Positions 18,126 through 26,707 are shown, counted from the stretch's first letter. The stretch is DNA of 52,520 bases from Streptomyces sp. NRRL WC-3742 (GCF_000720635.1 NZ_JOCF01000068.1:1-52520), one strand, 5' to 3'. The notes: a model not told the origin generated them from the sequence alone. A program made the numbers and translations.

Positions 18126-19444
18126 GCGGATCTCTCAGGTGCAGGGGGGCGGGGCGGGGTGAAGGCGCTGTAGAGCACTGGCAGGGCGGTCAGTGCCCGC
18201 GACCACGGGGAGGGGCGCCAGGTCAGGTCGTGGGCGGGGACAGCGAGCTGGAGGTCCGGCAGCCGGTGCAGCAGGGTCTCGACGGCGGTCTCGACGATGA
18301 TCCGGGCCGGGTGCTGCGCCGGGCAGACGTGCTCGCCGGCGCCCCAGGCCAGGTGGGCCCGGTTTCCGCCGAGGGAGCCCTGCGCGGCGGAGGCGCCGCC
18401 GAGGACGGCCGGGTCGGCGTTGGCCGCCGCCAGGCCGAGCACCAGCATGTCACCGGCGGCGATGTGCTGGCCGCCGAGCACGGTGTCGGCGGTGGCCCAG
18501 CGGCCGGGGAAGTTCTGCGTCGGCGGGTCGCGCCACAGCACCTCCTCCAGCGCGTCGGAGACGGTCAGCCGCCCGCCGGTGATGGTGGTGCGGAAGCGCC
18601 GGTCGGTGAGCAGCAGCCGCAGGGTGTTGCCGGTCCAGTTGATGGACGTCTCGTTGCCCGCGATCATCAGCACCACCAGGTGGTGCACCGCCTCCTCGTC
18701 GGTGAGCGCGGCCGGGTGGGCGAGCAGCCAGGAGGTGAGGTCGGCGCTGGGCGCGGCCCGGCGGCGGCGGACGAGGTCCACCAGGATCGCCTGGAACTCC
18801 TGGTTGGCGCGCACCGATTGGGCGCCGCTGTCCACGAGGTGGCTGATCAGCTCGATGAGCCGGGGCCCGGCCTGGGCGGGCAGTCCGAGGAGCTGGGTGA
18901 AGACCAGCAGGGGCAGCGTGCGGGCGTACTGGGCGATGAGGTCGGCGGTGCCGTCCGGGCCCCAGCCGTCGATGAGGCCGTTGGCGGCGGCCTCGGTGGT
19001 CTCGCGCAGCTGGTGGTGGTCGATCTGGGCGAGGGTGTCGGAGACGGCGGCGCGGAGCCGCTGGTGCTCGGCGCCGTCCAGGTTGAGCAGGGTGGGGCGC
19101 CAGGCCGTCATCGGCAGCAGCCGGGAGTCGGGGGCGAGGCGGCCCTCGGCGGGCACCCGCCAGTGCCGGGAGTCCTTGGAGAACAGGGTCTCGTTGCGGG
19201 TGAGTTCGAGCAGTTCGCCGTAGCCGAGGACGAGCCACGCCTCGACACCGGGCTCCAGCTCGATCGGGGCGACCTGCCCGTGGCGCTCGCGCAGCCGCGC
19301 GTACAGGCCGTGCGGGTCCTCGGCGACGGCGGCGCCGTACAGCGGGGCGGGCCGCGGCGCCTGCCCGAAGTGGTGGTCGCCGTACGGGAGTCGGGCGCCG
19401 TGGGCGACGGGGCAGCCGGCGGCCTCGGGATCGGGCGGCGTCAT
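17966..19444 (-). CDS. Cytochrome P450, CYP157-like, lacking the ExxR arginine
   Basis: A 492-residue P450. I-helix AGNETS (262-267) and heme Cys374 in WGAGEHVCPAQ are present, but the K-helix reads ALEEVLWRDPP, so the ExxR arginine is replaced by Trp304. Loss of ExxR is the published peculiarity of S. coelicolor CYP157 proteins. The start ATG overlaps the GTPase stop (ATGA), making it the fifth gene of the conservon. The natural P450 fold ends near residue 430. The remaining Pro/Ser/Thr-rich 60 residues extend through the start of the CYP154 gene in another frame. That tail may be real or may mark a lost stop codon. Confidence 0.88.
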   Translation of the reverse strand: MTPPDPEAAGCPVAHGARLPYGDHHFGQAPRPAPLYGAAVAEDPHGLYARLRERHGQVAPIELEPGVEAWLVLGYGELLELTRNETLFSKDSRHWRVPAEGRLAPDSRLLPMTAWRPTLLNLDGAEHQRLRAAVSDTLAQIDHHQLRETTEAAANGLIDGWGPDGTADLIAQYARTLPLLVFTQLLGLPAQAGPRLIELISHLVDSGAQSVRANQEFQAILVDLVRRRRAAPSADLTSWLLAHPAALTDEEAVHHLVVLMIAGNETSINWTGNTLRLLLTDRRFRTTITGGRLTVSDALEEVLWRDPPTQNFPGRWATADTVLGGQHIAAGDMLVLGLAAANADPAVLGGASAAQGSLGGNRAHLAWGAGEHVCPAQHPARIIVETAVETLLHRLPDLQLAVPAHDLTWRPSPWSRALTALPVLYSAFTPPRPPAPERSAWTPPPTAPQPPATPSRSGSTPSDATSTARTPDSGQPGPRSWWSSLAGWWSGR

Positions 19445-20082
19445 GCCCTCAGCTCCAGCAGGGAGCTGCGGTGCAGGTGGTCCACGAAGTCGATCAGGAG
19501 GTCGTAGGACTGCCGGCGGTCGCGGGCGTCGCAGAAGAGCAGCGGCACGTCGGGCAGCACGTCCAGCGAGGCGCGCACCTCCTCCTCGGGGTAACTCGGC
19601 GTCCCGGGGAAGGTGTTGACGGCCACGGCGAAGGGGATGCGCTGCTCCTCCAGCCGTCCGAGCACCTCGAAGCTCTCGTCGGGCCGGCGCAGGTCGACCA
19701 TCACGATGGCGCCGAGCGCGCCGCGCGAGAGGTCCTCCCACAGCGGCATGAAGCGCTGCTGCCCGGGGGTGCCGAACAGGTAGAGCGCCAGGCGGGAGTT
19801 GAGGGTGATCCGGCCGAAGTCCAGGGCGACGGTGGTGCTGGTCTTGCCGTCCAGCCCGGTCAGGTCGTCGACGCCGGTGCTGGCGGCGGTCATGGTCTCC
19901 TCGGTGCGCAGCGGGGCGATCTCGCTGAGCGAGCCGACCAGGGTGGTCTTGCCCACCCCGAACGGCCCGGTGACGAGGATCTTCACCGAGCCCCGCACCG
20001 AGGACGGCAGGTACTGCGGCCCCGCGTCCGGGATCGCCGGGGTGTCGGCGGAGTCGACGTCAGCGGAGTTGGCGGAGCCCAA
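19441..20082 (-). CDS. cvnD: Conservon GTPase CvnD
   Basis: A 213-residue small GTPase of the conservon/MglA-like class. The P-loop GPFGVGKTT is near residue 39, the switch-region DFGRI and FGTPGQQRF (DxxG-equivalent) follow, and AVNTF takes the NKxD-like place. Conservons resemble eukaryotic G-protein-coupled systems: CvnA senses, CvnB/C relay, CvnD binds GTP. The start is a TTG at 20082 inside the end of cvnC (23-nt overlap), and the stop overlaps the P450 start, so the operon is tightly coupled. Published conservon mutants affect development and secondary metabolism. Confidence 0.92.
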   Translation of the reverse strand: MGSANSADVDSADTPAIPDAGPQYLPSSVRGSVKILVTGPFGVGKTTLVGSLSEIAPLRTEETMTAASTGVDDLTGLDGKTSTTVALDFGRITLNSRLALYLFGTPGQQRFMPLWEDLSRGALGAIVMVDLRRPDESFEVLGRLEEQRIPFAVAVNTFPGTPSYPEEEVRASLDVLPDVPLLFCDARDRRQSYDLLIDFVDHLHRSSLLELRA

Positions 20083-20407
20083 CGAGCACCTCCTCCAGGA
20101 GGGTGGTGGGCAGGCGCTCGGCCTGCGGGACGGGCGGGAGGACCTGCACGGTGCCCAGGTCCCAGAGGTCGCCGACCAGCACCTTGACCACGCCGAGCGG
20201 CAGCCCCAGGTGGGCCGCCACCTCGGCGACGGACAGCAGGCTGTGGCAGAGCGCCACGATGCGCCGGTGCTCCCGGTTGAGCAGCACGTGCTCGGGCAGC
20301 GCCGGCGGGTGCGGTAACGCGCTGACGAGGCTCTCCACGGCCAGGTCGGTCCTGGTGGGCCGGCTGCGGCCCCCGGTGATGACGTACGGCCGTACGGGCC
20401 CGCTCAC
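20060..20407 (-). CDS. cvnC: Conservon DUF742 protein CvnC
   Basis: A 115-residue DUF742 protein. SGPVRPYVITGGRSRPTR opens it. A winged-helix-like segment (HRRIVALCHSLLSVAEVAAHLGLPLGVVKVLVGDLWDLG in parts) and the ending PTTLLEEVLVGLRQLR are typical. The GTG start at 20407 overlaps the cvnB stop (GTGA). A longer open frame extends to 20794 but is an Arg-rich shadow of cvnB. DUF742 members interact with the roadblock and GTPase partners of the conservon complex at the membrane. Confidence 0.92.
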   Translation of the reverse strand: MSGPVRPYVITGGRSRPTRTDLAVESLVSALPHPPALPEHVLLNREHRRIVALCHSLLSVAEVAAHLGLPLGVVKVLVGDLWDLGTVQVLPPVPQAERLPTTLLEEVLVGLRQLR

Positions 20408-20817
20408 CGCAGTCCCTGCGCCGCGTGGTCGAAGCGCGGGGGACTGGTCAGGTGGGCGCCGATCCGCTCGACCAGCATCTGCATCTGGTAGGCGACCAGC
20501 CCGGCGTCGACCGCCTCGCCGGTGACCACGGCCAGGTGCGCGCCGGCCCCGGCGGCGACGATGAACAGGTAGCCGCCGCCGTACTCGACGATGATCTGCC
20601 GGGTGGCGCTGTCCGGTCCGCCGAAGCCCACCGCGACGCCCCGGGCCAGTGACTGGAGTCCGGAACAGGCGGCGGCGAGCCGTTCGGCGTCCTCGCGGGC
20701 GATCTCGGCGCTGCGGCCGATCTCCAGGCCGTCGCTGGAGACGACGACGGCGTGCTGGACCTGCGGCACGGCGATGATGTCGGCGAGCAGCCAACCGAGG
20801 TCAGGGGCGGTGGTCAT
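20404..20817 (-). CDS. cvnB: Conservon roadblock/LC7 protein CvnB
   Basis: A 137-residue roadblock/LC7 protein, the relatives of which regulate MglA-like GTPases. DLGWLLADIIAVPQVQHAVVVSSDGLEIGRS opens the alpha-beta fold. IIVEYGGGYLFIVAAGAGAHLAVV supplies the central strands. The ATG at 20817 lies inside the end of cvnA (17-nt overlap) and the stop overlaps cvnC. In the model for conservons, CvnB couples the sensor-like CvnA to the GTPase CvnD. Confidence 0.93.
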   Translation of the reverse strand: MTTAPDLGWLLADIIAVPQVQHAVVVSSDGLEIGRSAEIAREDAERLAAACSGLQSLARGVAVGFGGPDSATRQIIVEYGGGYLFIVAAGAGAHLAVVTGEAVDAGLVAYQMQMLVERIGAHLTSPPRFDHAAQGLR

Positions 20818-22087
20818 GGAACTCTCCGGGCTGGGGAAGTCGGGGGGAAGCGGACAGGGAAGGGTCGTTCTGCTCCAGGGCCCGGGCTCGGGCGGCCGTG
20901 CGGCCGCTGGCCGTCCCGGCCTGGAACATCGCCATGAACGCCTGCGCGTCCCGGGCCGAGCGGTGCGGCGGCGCGGGCGGCGGTGGGGGAGCGGCGTGCT
21001 GGGCGGGGCGGCCCGCGCGGGGGCGCCGGTGGCTCCGGCGCGGCAGCGGGGGCGGGGAGCCGTCGGCCGTGGGGGTGGGGCCGGGCGGCGGGGTCTCCAC
21101 CAGCGGGTGGCCGGTGAAGTGGCCTGAGGGGGTGCCGGCCTGGGGCACGGCGCCGAAGGCGGGTCCGGAGGGGCCGAGGCCCGGGACGGTCGGCGGCAAC
21201 GGCTCGGTGAGCAGCGCGTTGGGCAGCAGCACGACCACCCGCACCCCGCCGTACGGGGAGGGCGCCGAGCTGAGCGTGACGCGGAAGCCGTACTGCTCGG
21301 CGAGCCGGCCGACCGCGGCCAGGCCCAGCTGCGGGACCTCGCCGAGCCGGGAGACCTCCAGGGTGCTGCCCCCGGACAGGGCGGCGGCAGCCTTGGCCAC
21401 GGCCTGCTCGGGCATGCCGACGCCGCAGTCGTCGATCTCGATCACGGCGCCGTTGTGCACCGGCACCAGGGTCACGTACACCTGCGTGCTGGGCGGGGAG
21501 TAGCGGGTGGCGTTGTCCAGCAGTTCGGCGGTGGCGTGGATCAGCGCCTCGGCGGCGGCGCCGATGACGGCGGACTCGATGCGGCTGCGCAGCACCACCC
21601 GCTGGAACGGGAGGATGCGGGACTGCGCGCCGCGCACCACGTCCTCCAGGGCGATGGGCTCGGGCCAGTTGCGTCCGGCGCGGGCGCCGCAGAGCACGGC
21701 CAGGGTCTGGGCGAGGCGGGCCTGTTGGGCGGCGGCGTGGTCGGCCTTGAGCAGGCCCTCCAGCAGCACGGGGTCGTCGTGGGTGCGCTCCATCTCGTCG
21801 AGCAGGGCCTGCTGGTCGTGGGCCATGACGAGGATGCGGCGGGCGACGCTGAGGAAGGCCCGCTGGGTGGAGGCGGTGAGTTCGTGCTCGTGCTGGACGA
21901 CGGCCAGTTCGGCGTCGCGGTGGCCCTGTTCGAGGGCGAGCTGTTCCCGGGCCTCGTGCAGCTCGCGCTGGAGCCGGTCGGCCCGGCGGCGCTGGGTGAC
22001 GGACACGGCGCGGTACCGCGCGGCGGTCACGAGGGCGAGGACGGCGAGGACGCCGGTTGCCGTTGCGCACCACTGAGTCATCGTCAC
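20801..22087 (-). CDS. cvnA: Conservon sensor-kinase-like ATPase CvnA
   Basis: A 428-residue membrane-anchored sensor-kinase-like protein. One N-terminal helix (about residues 8-23) precedes a coiled-coil (RRRADRLQRELHEAREQLALEQ). A dimerisation-like region with SVARRILVMAHDQQALLDEME follows, and then an HATPase_c domain with N-box AELLDNATRYSPP, G1 IDDCGVGMP and G2 LGLAAVGRLAEQYG. Only one short N-terminal membrane segment is present, so extracellular sensing is doubtful. The last 110 residues are Pro/Arg-rich. No H-box histidine followed by a response regulator is evident. It heads the six-gene conservon operon. Confidence 0.92.
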   Translation of the reverse strand: MTMTQWCATATGVLAVLALVTAARYRAVSVTQRRRADRLQRELHEAREQLALEQGHRDAELAVVQHEHELTASTQRAFLSVARRILVMAHDQQALLDEMERTHDDPVLLEGLLKADHAAAQQARLAQTLAVLCGARAGRNWPEPIALEDVVRGAQSRILPFQRVVLRSRIESAVIGAAAEALIHATAELLDNATRYSPPSTQVYVTLVPVHNGAVIEIDDCGVGMPEQAVAKAAAALSGGSTLEVSRLGEVPQLGLAAVGRLAEQYGFRVTLSSAPSPYGGVRVVVLLPNALLTEPLPPTVPGLGPSGPAFGAVPQAGTPSGHFTGHPLVETPPPGPTPTADGSPPPLPRRSHRRPRAGRPAQHAAPPPPPAPPHRSARDAQAFMAMFQAGTASGRTAARARALEQNDPSLSASPRLPQPGEFHDHRP

Positions 22088-22266
22088 GCCGCGAATTCTA
22101 GGGCGATGATCCTACGAAGGTGTGAACAGATCTCGCCAAGTGACTGGATCTCGTCAAAATCCGGCAACGTGGCGTCAGTTCGGCCTGGTTCGAACGCGAT
22201 CCTAGGACAAGAGCCTTGCCCGGTCCAGACCTCGTGGGCGCCAGTGGCGCCCCGGGATTGGCCGAG
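22088..22266 (-). promoter_or_regulatory. Promoter region of the conservon operon
   Basis: The 179-nt gap upstream of cvnA is the least GC-rich DNA nearby. On the minus strand TTGGCG and TAGGAT, 19 bp apart, end about 25 nt before the cvnA start and are a possible -35/-10 pair. The heptamer TAGGATC occurs twice. Assignment is tentative. Confidence 0.35.
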
Positions 22267-24597
22267 TCACGCCCCCGAATGTGTGGAACCCGTGTGCAGG
22301 CTGTCGGGAAGCGACGGCGCCCGGTGCAGGAGCAGCAGCGCCACGTCGTCCGGCCGGGACCGCCGCTCGGTCACGTTCAGCGTCAGCAGGTCGGCCAGTC
22401 GCTCCAGCGCGGCCGGCGACCCGATCCTCCCCGGCCCCGCCTGGCGGGCCCACAGCTCCAGCCCGCCGAGCATCCGGTGCACCGACTCGTCGTAGTCCTC
22501 CTCGCGGTCCTCCACCAGCCCGTCGGTGTACGCCAGCAGCGTCTCGCCGACCTCCAGCCGCTCCACCGCCAGCGGGTACGGCTGCCCCGGTTCCACGCCC
22601 AGCGGCGGCCCGCCCGGCAGCGCCAGCTCGAGGGCCTCGGCGTCCCCGGTGATCCGCACCGGCGGCGGGTGGCCGGCGCGGGCGGCCGTCAGGGTGCCGT
22701 CCGCCGGGTCCAGGGTGAGGTAGAGGCAGGTCGCGAACAGGTCGGTGTCCAGCTCGGCCAGCAGCCGGCTCGTCCGCTCCAGGGCGGCCGCCGGGTCGTG
22801 CCCGTCCGTCGCGTACGCCCGCAGGCCGCTGCGGAGTTGGCCCATCACGGCGGTGGCCTCGGCGTTGTGGCCCTGCACGTCGCCGATCACCAGCCCGATC
22901 CGGCCGCCCGGCAGCCGCAGCAGGTCGTACCAGTCGCCGCCGATCTGCATCCCCTCGGTGCTCGGCAGGTAGCGGGCGGCGCTGGCGATCCCGGGCAGCG
23001 CGGGCAGGGTGCGCGGCAGCATCGCGCGCTGCAGCTCGCTGGCGCGGTGGTGCTGGGTGTCGAACAGCCGGGCCCGCTCCAGGGACTGGGCGAGGATGCC
23101 GGCGAAGGCCGAGTACAGGGTGCGGTCCTCGCGGCCGAAGGCGCGCTCGGTGGCGAAGGTGATCAGGCAGGAGCCGACCTGCCGTCCGGAGGCCACCAGC
23201 GGCAGCACCGCCCAGGCGGCCGGGGCGCCGTCCGGCTTCGGGCCGGTCGGCTGGCTGAACAGCGGGGCCGAGCGGGTCGGCGCGTCCTGCATCACGCCCT
23301 CGGACAGGTCCGCCGACCGGGTCGGCTCGGCTCGGCGCGGCCCGCCGTACACGGTGTGGGAGACGGGCAGCAGCCGGCCCTCGTCCACCAGGTCCAGCAC
23401 GACGCTCTCGGCGCCGAACGCCGGGCGGGCCACGTCGGTGACGGCGGTGGTCACCTCCCGTACGGTCACCGCGCGGGACAGCGCGCGGGTGAGGGAGAGC
23501 AGCAGCGCCGTCCGCGCGCCCGCCGGCCCGGCCGTCGCGGGCCCGGGCTCCCGACGCCGCACCTCGGAGAGCAGCCCGGCGATCCGCACCGGGCGGCCGT
23601 GGACGTCCAGCATCACCTCGCCGGACTCCTCGACGGGCGTCGCCCGGCCGCCCCGGCGCAGCATCCGGTAGCCGATCCGGTAGCGCCCGCCGGCCGCCAG
23701 CGCCTCGGCCAGCGCGGCCTGCACGTCGGGCAGGTCCTCGGGGTGGACGACCCGCTCCAGCTCCGGCGCCTCCCCGTCCGGGGCGACGGGCCGCCCGGCG
23801 AGGCGGAAGGCCGCCTCGTCCCAGTAGCTCTCGCCGGTGACGAGGTCGCGCTCGAAGGCGCCGTGCCCGGAGGCCCGGACGGCGAGCGACACCAGCGGGT
23901 GCGCGGCGGCCCCGCCGTCGGGGGCCGGGAGCCTCAGGGTGCGCACGTCCGCGTGGTCCAGCAGGTGGGCGAGGCGGTGGGCGCAGGCGTCGCCGATGGT
24001 CTCCAGCACGTCCAGGTCGCGGCGGGGCACCGTCCCCCGGTGGGCCAGCGCCAGGGCCAGCACCCCGACGGGCTGCTCGTCCACCACCATCGGCAGGGTC
24101 ACCACGGCGACCATGCCGGTGCCCATCCCGACGTTCCGGTTCGGGTAGTCGACGCCGGTGTGCTCGGGGCTCATCAGGTACGGGCGGCGCAACCGCAGCG
24201 CCATCGCCGCCGGCAGGTCCCCGGCCGGGTCGACCACGCCGTAGCGCTCGTGCGCCCAGTCGGGCAGCCCGTGCGAGGCCGTCAGCCGCAGCATCCCGCC
24301 CGCGTCCACCAGGTAGAGCGCCGAGCCCTCCCCGGTGATCCACCCGGGCCCCTCGTCGAGGACCGTCCCCAGCAGCTCGGCCGCACTGCCGCACCCGAGC
24401 AGCAGCCGCACGCACCGCATCGCACTGCGCGGCGTCGTCCGGATCGTCCCGTCGGCGGAGGGCCGGTCGGCGGGGGGTTCGGCAGCGGAGGGTTCGTCGG
24501 CGGAGGGGTCGGCAGCGGCGGGCTCGGCGGCGGACGACTCGGCGGGGCGCACTGATTCTTCATACCCCATTTCGCCCACACCCGACTCCCGCGCCAC
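22267..24597 (-). CDS. GAF/PAS-domain SpoIIE-type PP2C phosphatase
   Basis: A 776-residue signalling phosphatase. Domains in order: a low-complexity Ala/Glu/Pro/Ser leader (1-50), GAF (about 60-215), PAS-like (about 230-350), GAF (about 370-520), and a SpoIIE PP2C domain (about 550-760). The PP2C domain has metal-binding GGDWYD and IGDVQGHN, then YTDGLVE and PDDVALLLL. Such proteins dephosphorylate anti-sigma-factor antagonists or act in partner-switching stress circuits. No anti-sigma or antagonist gene is adjacent. The GTG at 24597 gives the longest form; the ATG at 24570 is an alternative start. Confidence 0.88.
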   Translation of the reverse strand: MARESGVGEMGYEESVRPAESSAAEPAAADPSADEPSAAEPPADRPSADGTIRTTPRSAMRCVRLLLGCGSAAELLGTVLDEGPGWITGEGSALYLVDAGGMLRLTASHGLPDWAHERYGVVDPAGDLPAAMALRLRRPYLMSPEHTGVDYPNRNVGMGTGMVAVVTLPMVVDEQPVGVLALALAHRGTVPRRDLDVLETIGDACAHRLAHLLDHADVRTLRLPAPDGGAAAHPLVSLAVRASGHGAFERDLVTGESYWDEAAFRLAGRPVAPDGEAPELERVVHPEDLPDVQAALAEALAAGGRYRIGYRMLRRGGRATPVEESGEVMLDVHGRPVRIAGLLSEVRRREPGPATAGPAGARTALLLSLTRALSRAVTVREVTTAVTDVARPAFGAESVVLDLVDEGRLLPVSHTVYGGPRRAEPTRSADLSEGVMQDAPTRSAPLFSQPTGPKPDGAPAAWAVLPLVASGRQVGSCLITFATERAFGREDRTLYSAFAGILAQSLERARLFDTQHHRASELQRAMLPRTLPALPGIASAARYLPSTEGMQIGGDWYDLLRLPGGRIGLVIGDVQGHNAEATAVMGQLRSGLRAYATDGHDPAAALERTSRLLAELDTDLFATCLYLTLDPADGTLTAARAGHPPPVRITGDAEALELALPGGPPLGVEPGQPYPLAVERLEVGETLLAYTDGLVEDREEDYDESVHRMLGGLELWARQAGPGRIGSPAALERLADLLTLNVTERRSRPDDVALLLLHRAPSLPDSLHTGSTHSGA

Positions 24598-24703
24598 GGG
24601 CCCCGCGTGTCCCGGCGGACCGGGGGTCTACCGGGGGTCTACCGGGGGCTCAGTGGGGGCTCGGCGCGGGCTCGGCGGGGTTCACCGGGGGCTCAGCGGG
24701 GGC
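24598..24703. repeat. Low-complexity GGGGG-CTC/TAC repeats
   Basis: The 106-nt gap between the TetR and PP2C genes is built from imperfect 10-12-bp units such as CCGGGGGTCTA and CCGGGGGCTCA. It continues in character with the repeats encoding the Ala/Pro/Glu leader of the phosphatase (24450-24550). It contains no gene and looks like a variable minisatellite. Confidence 0.6.
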
Positions 24704-25285
24704 TCACCGGGGGGCGTCGGCTCCCGGCCAGCCACGCAGCGCGGTGGTGAGGGTGGTGATCAGGCGGTCGTGCGTGGTCGTCAGGTCCTCGGCGAGTTGG
24801 AAGGCGCCGGAGGTGGTCAGCGCGGCGAAGCCGTGCGCCGTCGACCGCACCGTCCGGGCCGCGTGGATCGCCTCGGAGCCGTCGAGCCCGTACTCGCGCA
24901 GCACGGCGATGATCACCCCGACGAGCCGGCCCGCCGCCCGGGTGAGGTCCTCGTCGGGCTGGGGCGCCTGCGGGAGGGCGTGGTAGCGGTGCGGGTACGC
25001 CGTGGCGTACCCCTGGTACGCGCGCAGCACGGCCGCGACGGCGTCGTCCCCGCTGCGCCCGACGGCCGCCTCCGCGAGCCGGTCGGCGAGCTCCCCGGTG
25101 ACGCGGACGGCGATCAGCCGCCGCAGTTCGGTCAGGCCGCCGCTGACGTGCTTGTACAGCGAGGGCGTCGCGACACCGGCCCGGGCGGCGACGGCGGCGA
25201 GGGTCAGCCCCTCCGCTCCCTGCTCGTCGATGAGGCCGAGGGCGTGGTCGACGACCTGCTCGGGGTTCAGTCCTACGCGGGGCAT
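24704..25285 (-). CDS. TetR-family repressor (WHG-type ligand domain)
   Basis: A 193-residue TetR regulator. The N-terminal HTH is TLAAVAARAGVATPSLYKHV (about residues 28-47), with the usual preceding and following helices. The C-terminal ligand domain ends in a helix with TTHDRLITTLTTALRGW. It lies 72 nt downstream of the alpha/beta-hydrolase gene on the same strand, so the strong operator-promoter at 26213-26263 probably drives both. That makes this the likely autoregulated repressor of that unit. The inducer is unknown. Confidence 0.88.
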   Translation of the reverse strand: MPRVGLNPEQVVDHALGLIDEQGAEGLTLAAVAARAGVATPSLYKHVSGGLTELRRLIAVRVTGELADRLAEAAVGRSGDDAVAAVLRAYQGYATAYPHRYHALPQAPQPDEDLTRAAGRLVGVIIAVLREYGLDGSEAIHAARTVRSTAHGFAALTTSGAFQLAEDLTTTHDRLITTLTTALRGWPGADAPR

Positions 25286-25357
25286 GGGGGTGTCTCTCCG
25301 TACGAAAGGGGTGGGCGGGGGATCGGGCTTCGCCGCGGGCTTCGGTTCGGCTTCGCT

Positions 25358-26182
25358 TCAGCCGCGCTCGGCGAGGAAGGGCAGCAGGGCGTCGGCGACG
25401 GCCTGCGGGTTGTCGGCCATCGGGTAGTGGCCCGACCCCTCGATCATCACCTTCTGCGCCCGCAGCGCCGCCGCCTGCCGCTCGGCGACGGCCGCCGGGT
25501 CGGGGAAGTCGGGGTCCTTGCTGCCCATCAGCACGATCGCCGGGCACCGGACCTCGGCCGCCCAGCCCACCGGCGCGGAGTCCCCGCCGACGTGCCCGCG
25601 GGTGGCGGTCTTGCGGCCGGGGGTGCGCAGGGCGGCGACCAGCCCGTCCACGTACGCGTCGAAGTCGGCGGGCTTGGCACCGGGGTAGGCCATCTTGCGC
25701 AGGTAGAAGCCCCAGGCGGCGGGCCAGTGGACGAGCATCGTGCCCATCACCTTCATGACGGCCTTCATCAGCCCGCTGGGCGGGTTCTCGACGAAGGCGT
25801 CGATCAGCGCGATCCCGGCGACCCGCCCGGGTGCGTCGAGGGCGGCGCGCACCACGGTGGCGCCGGTGTAGGACTGCCCGACCAGGACGGCCCGTTCGAT
25901 GCCGAGGTGGTCGAGGAGGGCGAGGGCGTCGCCGGCGATCGCGGTGGGGGAGTAGTCGTCCCAGGCGATCGTGGACTCGCCGAAGCCGCGCAGGTCCATG
26001 GTGATCACCCGCCGGCCGGCCGCGGTGAGCAGCGGCCTGAGGTGGCGGTACGCGGTGCGGCTGTCGAGCATCCCGGGGAGCAGGAGGACGGGGAGGCCCT
26101 CGCCCTGCCGGGTGTCGTCGAAGGCGATCCGGCCGCCGGGGAGGTCGAGGTACTGGGTGGCGGGGGCGGTGGTGCCGTTCAT
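25358..26182 (-). CDS. Alpha/beta hydrolase
   Basis: A 274-residue alpha/beta-hydrolase. LLPGMLDSR supplies the oxyanion region, the nucleophile elbow is GQSYTG (serine), the acid lies in GSKDPDFPD, and the catalytic histidine is in GSGHYPM. I chose ATG 26182, which follows GAGGAGAG. The frame is open further upstream through the operator region, but those codons belong to the promoter. Sequence flavour suggests an esterase or hydrolase of a small hydrophobic ester, possibly detoxification under TetR control. Substrate is unknown. Confidence 0.87.
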   Translation of the reverse strand: MNGTTAPATQYLDLPGGRIAFDDTRQGEGLPVLLLPGMLDSRTAYRHLRPLLTAAGRRVITMDLRGFGESTIAWDDYSPTAIAGDALALLDHLGIERAVLVGQSYTGATVVRAALDAPGRVAGIALIDAFVENPPSGLMKAVMKVMGTMLVHWPAAWGFYLRKMAYPGAKPADFDAYVDGLVAALRTPGRKTATRGHVGGDSAPVGWAAEVRCPAIVLMGSKDPDFPDPAAVAERQAAALRAQKVMIEGSGHYPMADNPQAVADALLPFLAERG

Positions 26183-26212
26183 GGTGCTCTCCTCGGTCCG
26201 GTGGTCGGTGCT

Positions 26213-26263
26213 GCCGATAGCCATAAAGCTAAGGCTAATAGCCTTAGCTGTCAAGCTATCGGC
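26213..26263 (-). promoter_or_regulatory. Promoter with concentric double palindrome (TetR operator)
   Basis: On the minus strand TTGACA and TAGCTT are 17 bp apart, an excellent -35/-10 pair for the hydrolase-tetR unit. The spacer is half of a perfect 21-bp palindrome with arms GCTAAGGCT and AGCCTTAGC (26228-26248). A second perfect pair, GCCGATAGC and GCTATCGGC, sits at 26213-26221 and 26255-26263. Both palindromes share the same centre, 26238. Binding of the inner site would block polymerase directly. Confidence 0.8.
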
Positions 26264-26297
26264 GCCACGGATCGGAGATTCCCGGGTCAGGGTCCTG

Positions 26298-26582
26298 TCA
26301 GGCCCCCTGGAACGGGTCGTGTTCCGCCAGCAGCTTCTCCAGCCGGGCCTGGTCCACCCGGGCGACGGTGTCGCCGGCCTCCTGCCGGTCCCGGATCACC
26401 TTCGCCAGGGTGAAGGCGGAGGTGACGGTGTAGAGCAGGCCCACGCCGAGGAAGGCGCGGACCCACCCCCCGACCGGCAGATAGGCGATCCCCGCGGCGA
26501 GGGCCGTGGCGGAGACGCCGAAGGACAGGACGGCCTGGACGTAGTACGCGGCCGTGGTGCGTGACTGCATCGGTGCGCTCAT
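26298..26582 (-). CDS. YiaA/YiaB-type two-helix inner-membrane protein
   Basis: A 94-residue membrane protein. Two hydrophobic helices (about 13-33 and 40-60) flank the characteristic YLPVGGWVRAFLG turn. The polar tail (RDRQEAGDTVARVDQARLEKLLAEHDPFQGA) is typical of the actinomycete YiaA/YiaB family. I chose ATG 26582; the upstream open frame adds an unlikely Arg/Ser stretch. It is divergent from the riboswitch-M23 unit, and its stop lies just beyond the TetR-type operator of the hydrolase. Function is unknown. Confidence 0.8.
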   Translation of the reverse strand: MSAPMQSRTTAAYYVQAVLSFGVSATALAAGIAYLPVGGWVRAFLGVGLLYTVTSAFTLAKVIRDRQEAGDTVARVDQARLEKLLAEHDPFQGA

Positions 26583-26707
26583 GGCGCCCAGCATGCGTTC
26601 GCTCCGGCCCCCGGCACATGAGTAGCGGTACTCAGCCGGGGCCGTGCAACGGGGGATCGTTCGTTGACGTCCCCTCACCCGCTTCCCGGGCGTCCCGGAG
26701 GAACGGC

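Noticed and set aside
24598..24703. CRISPR-like repeats
   Set aside because: Units are short, imperfect and adjacent with no unique spacers; this is a minisatellite. No other CRISPR-like array or cas gene is in the window.
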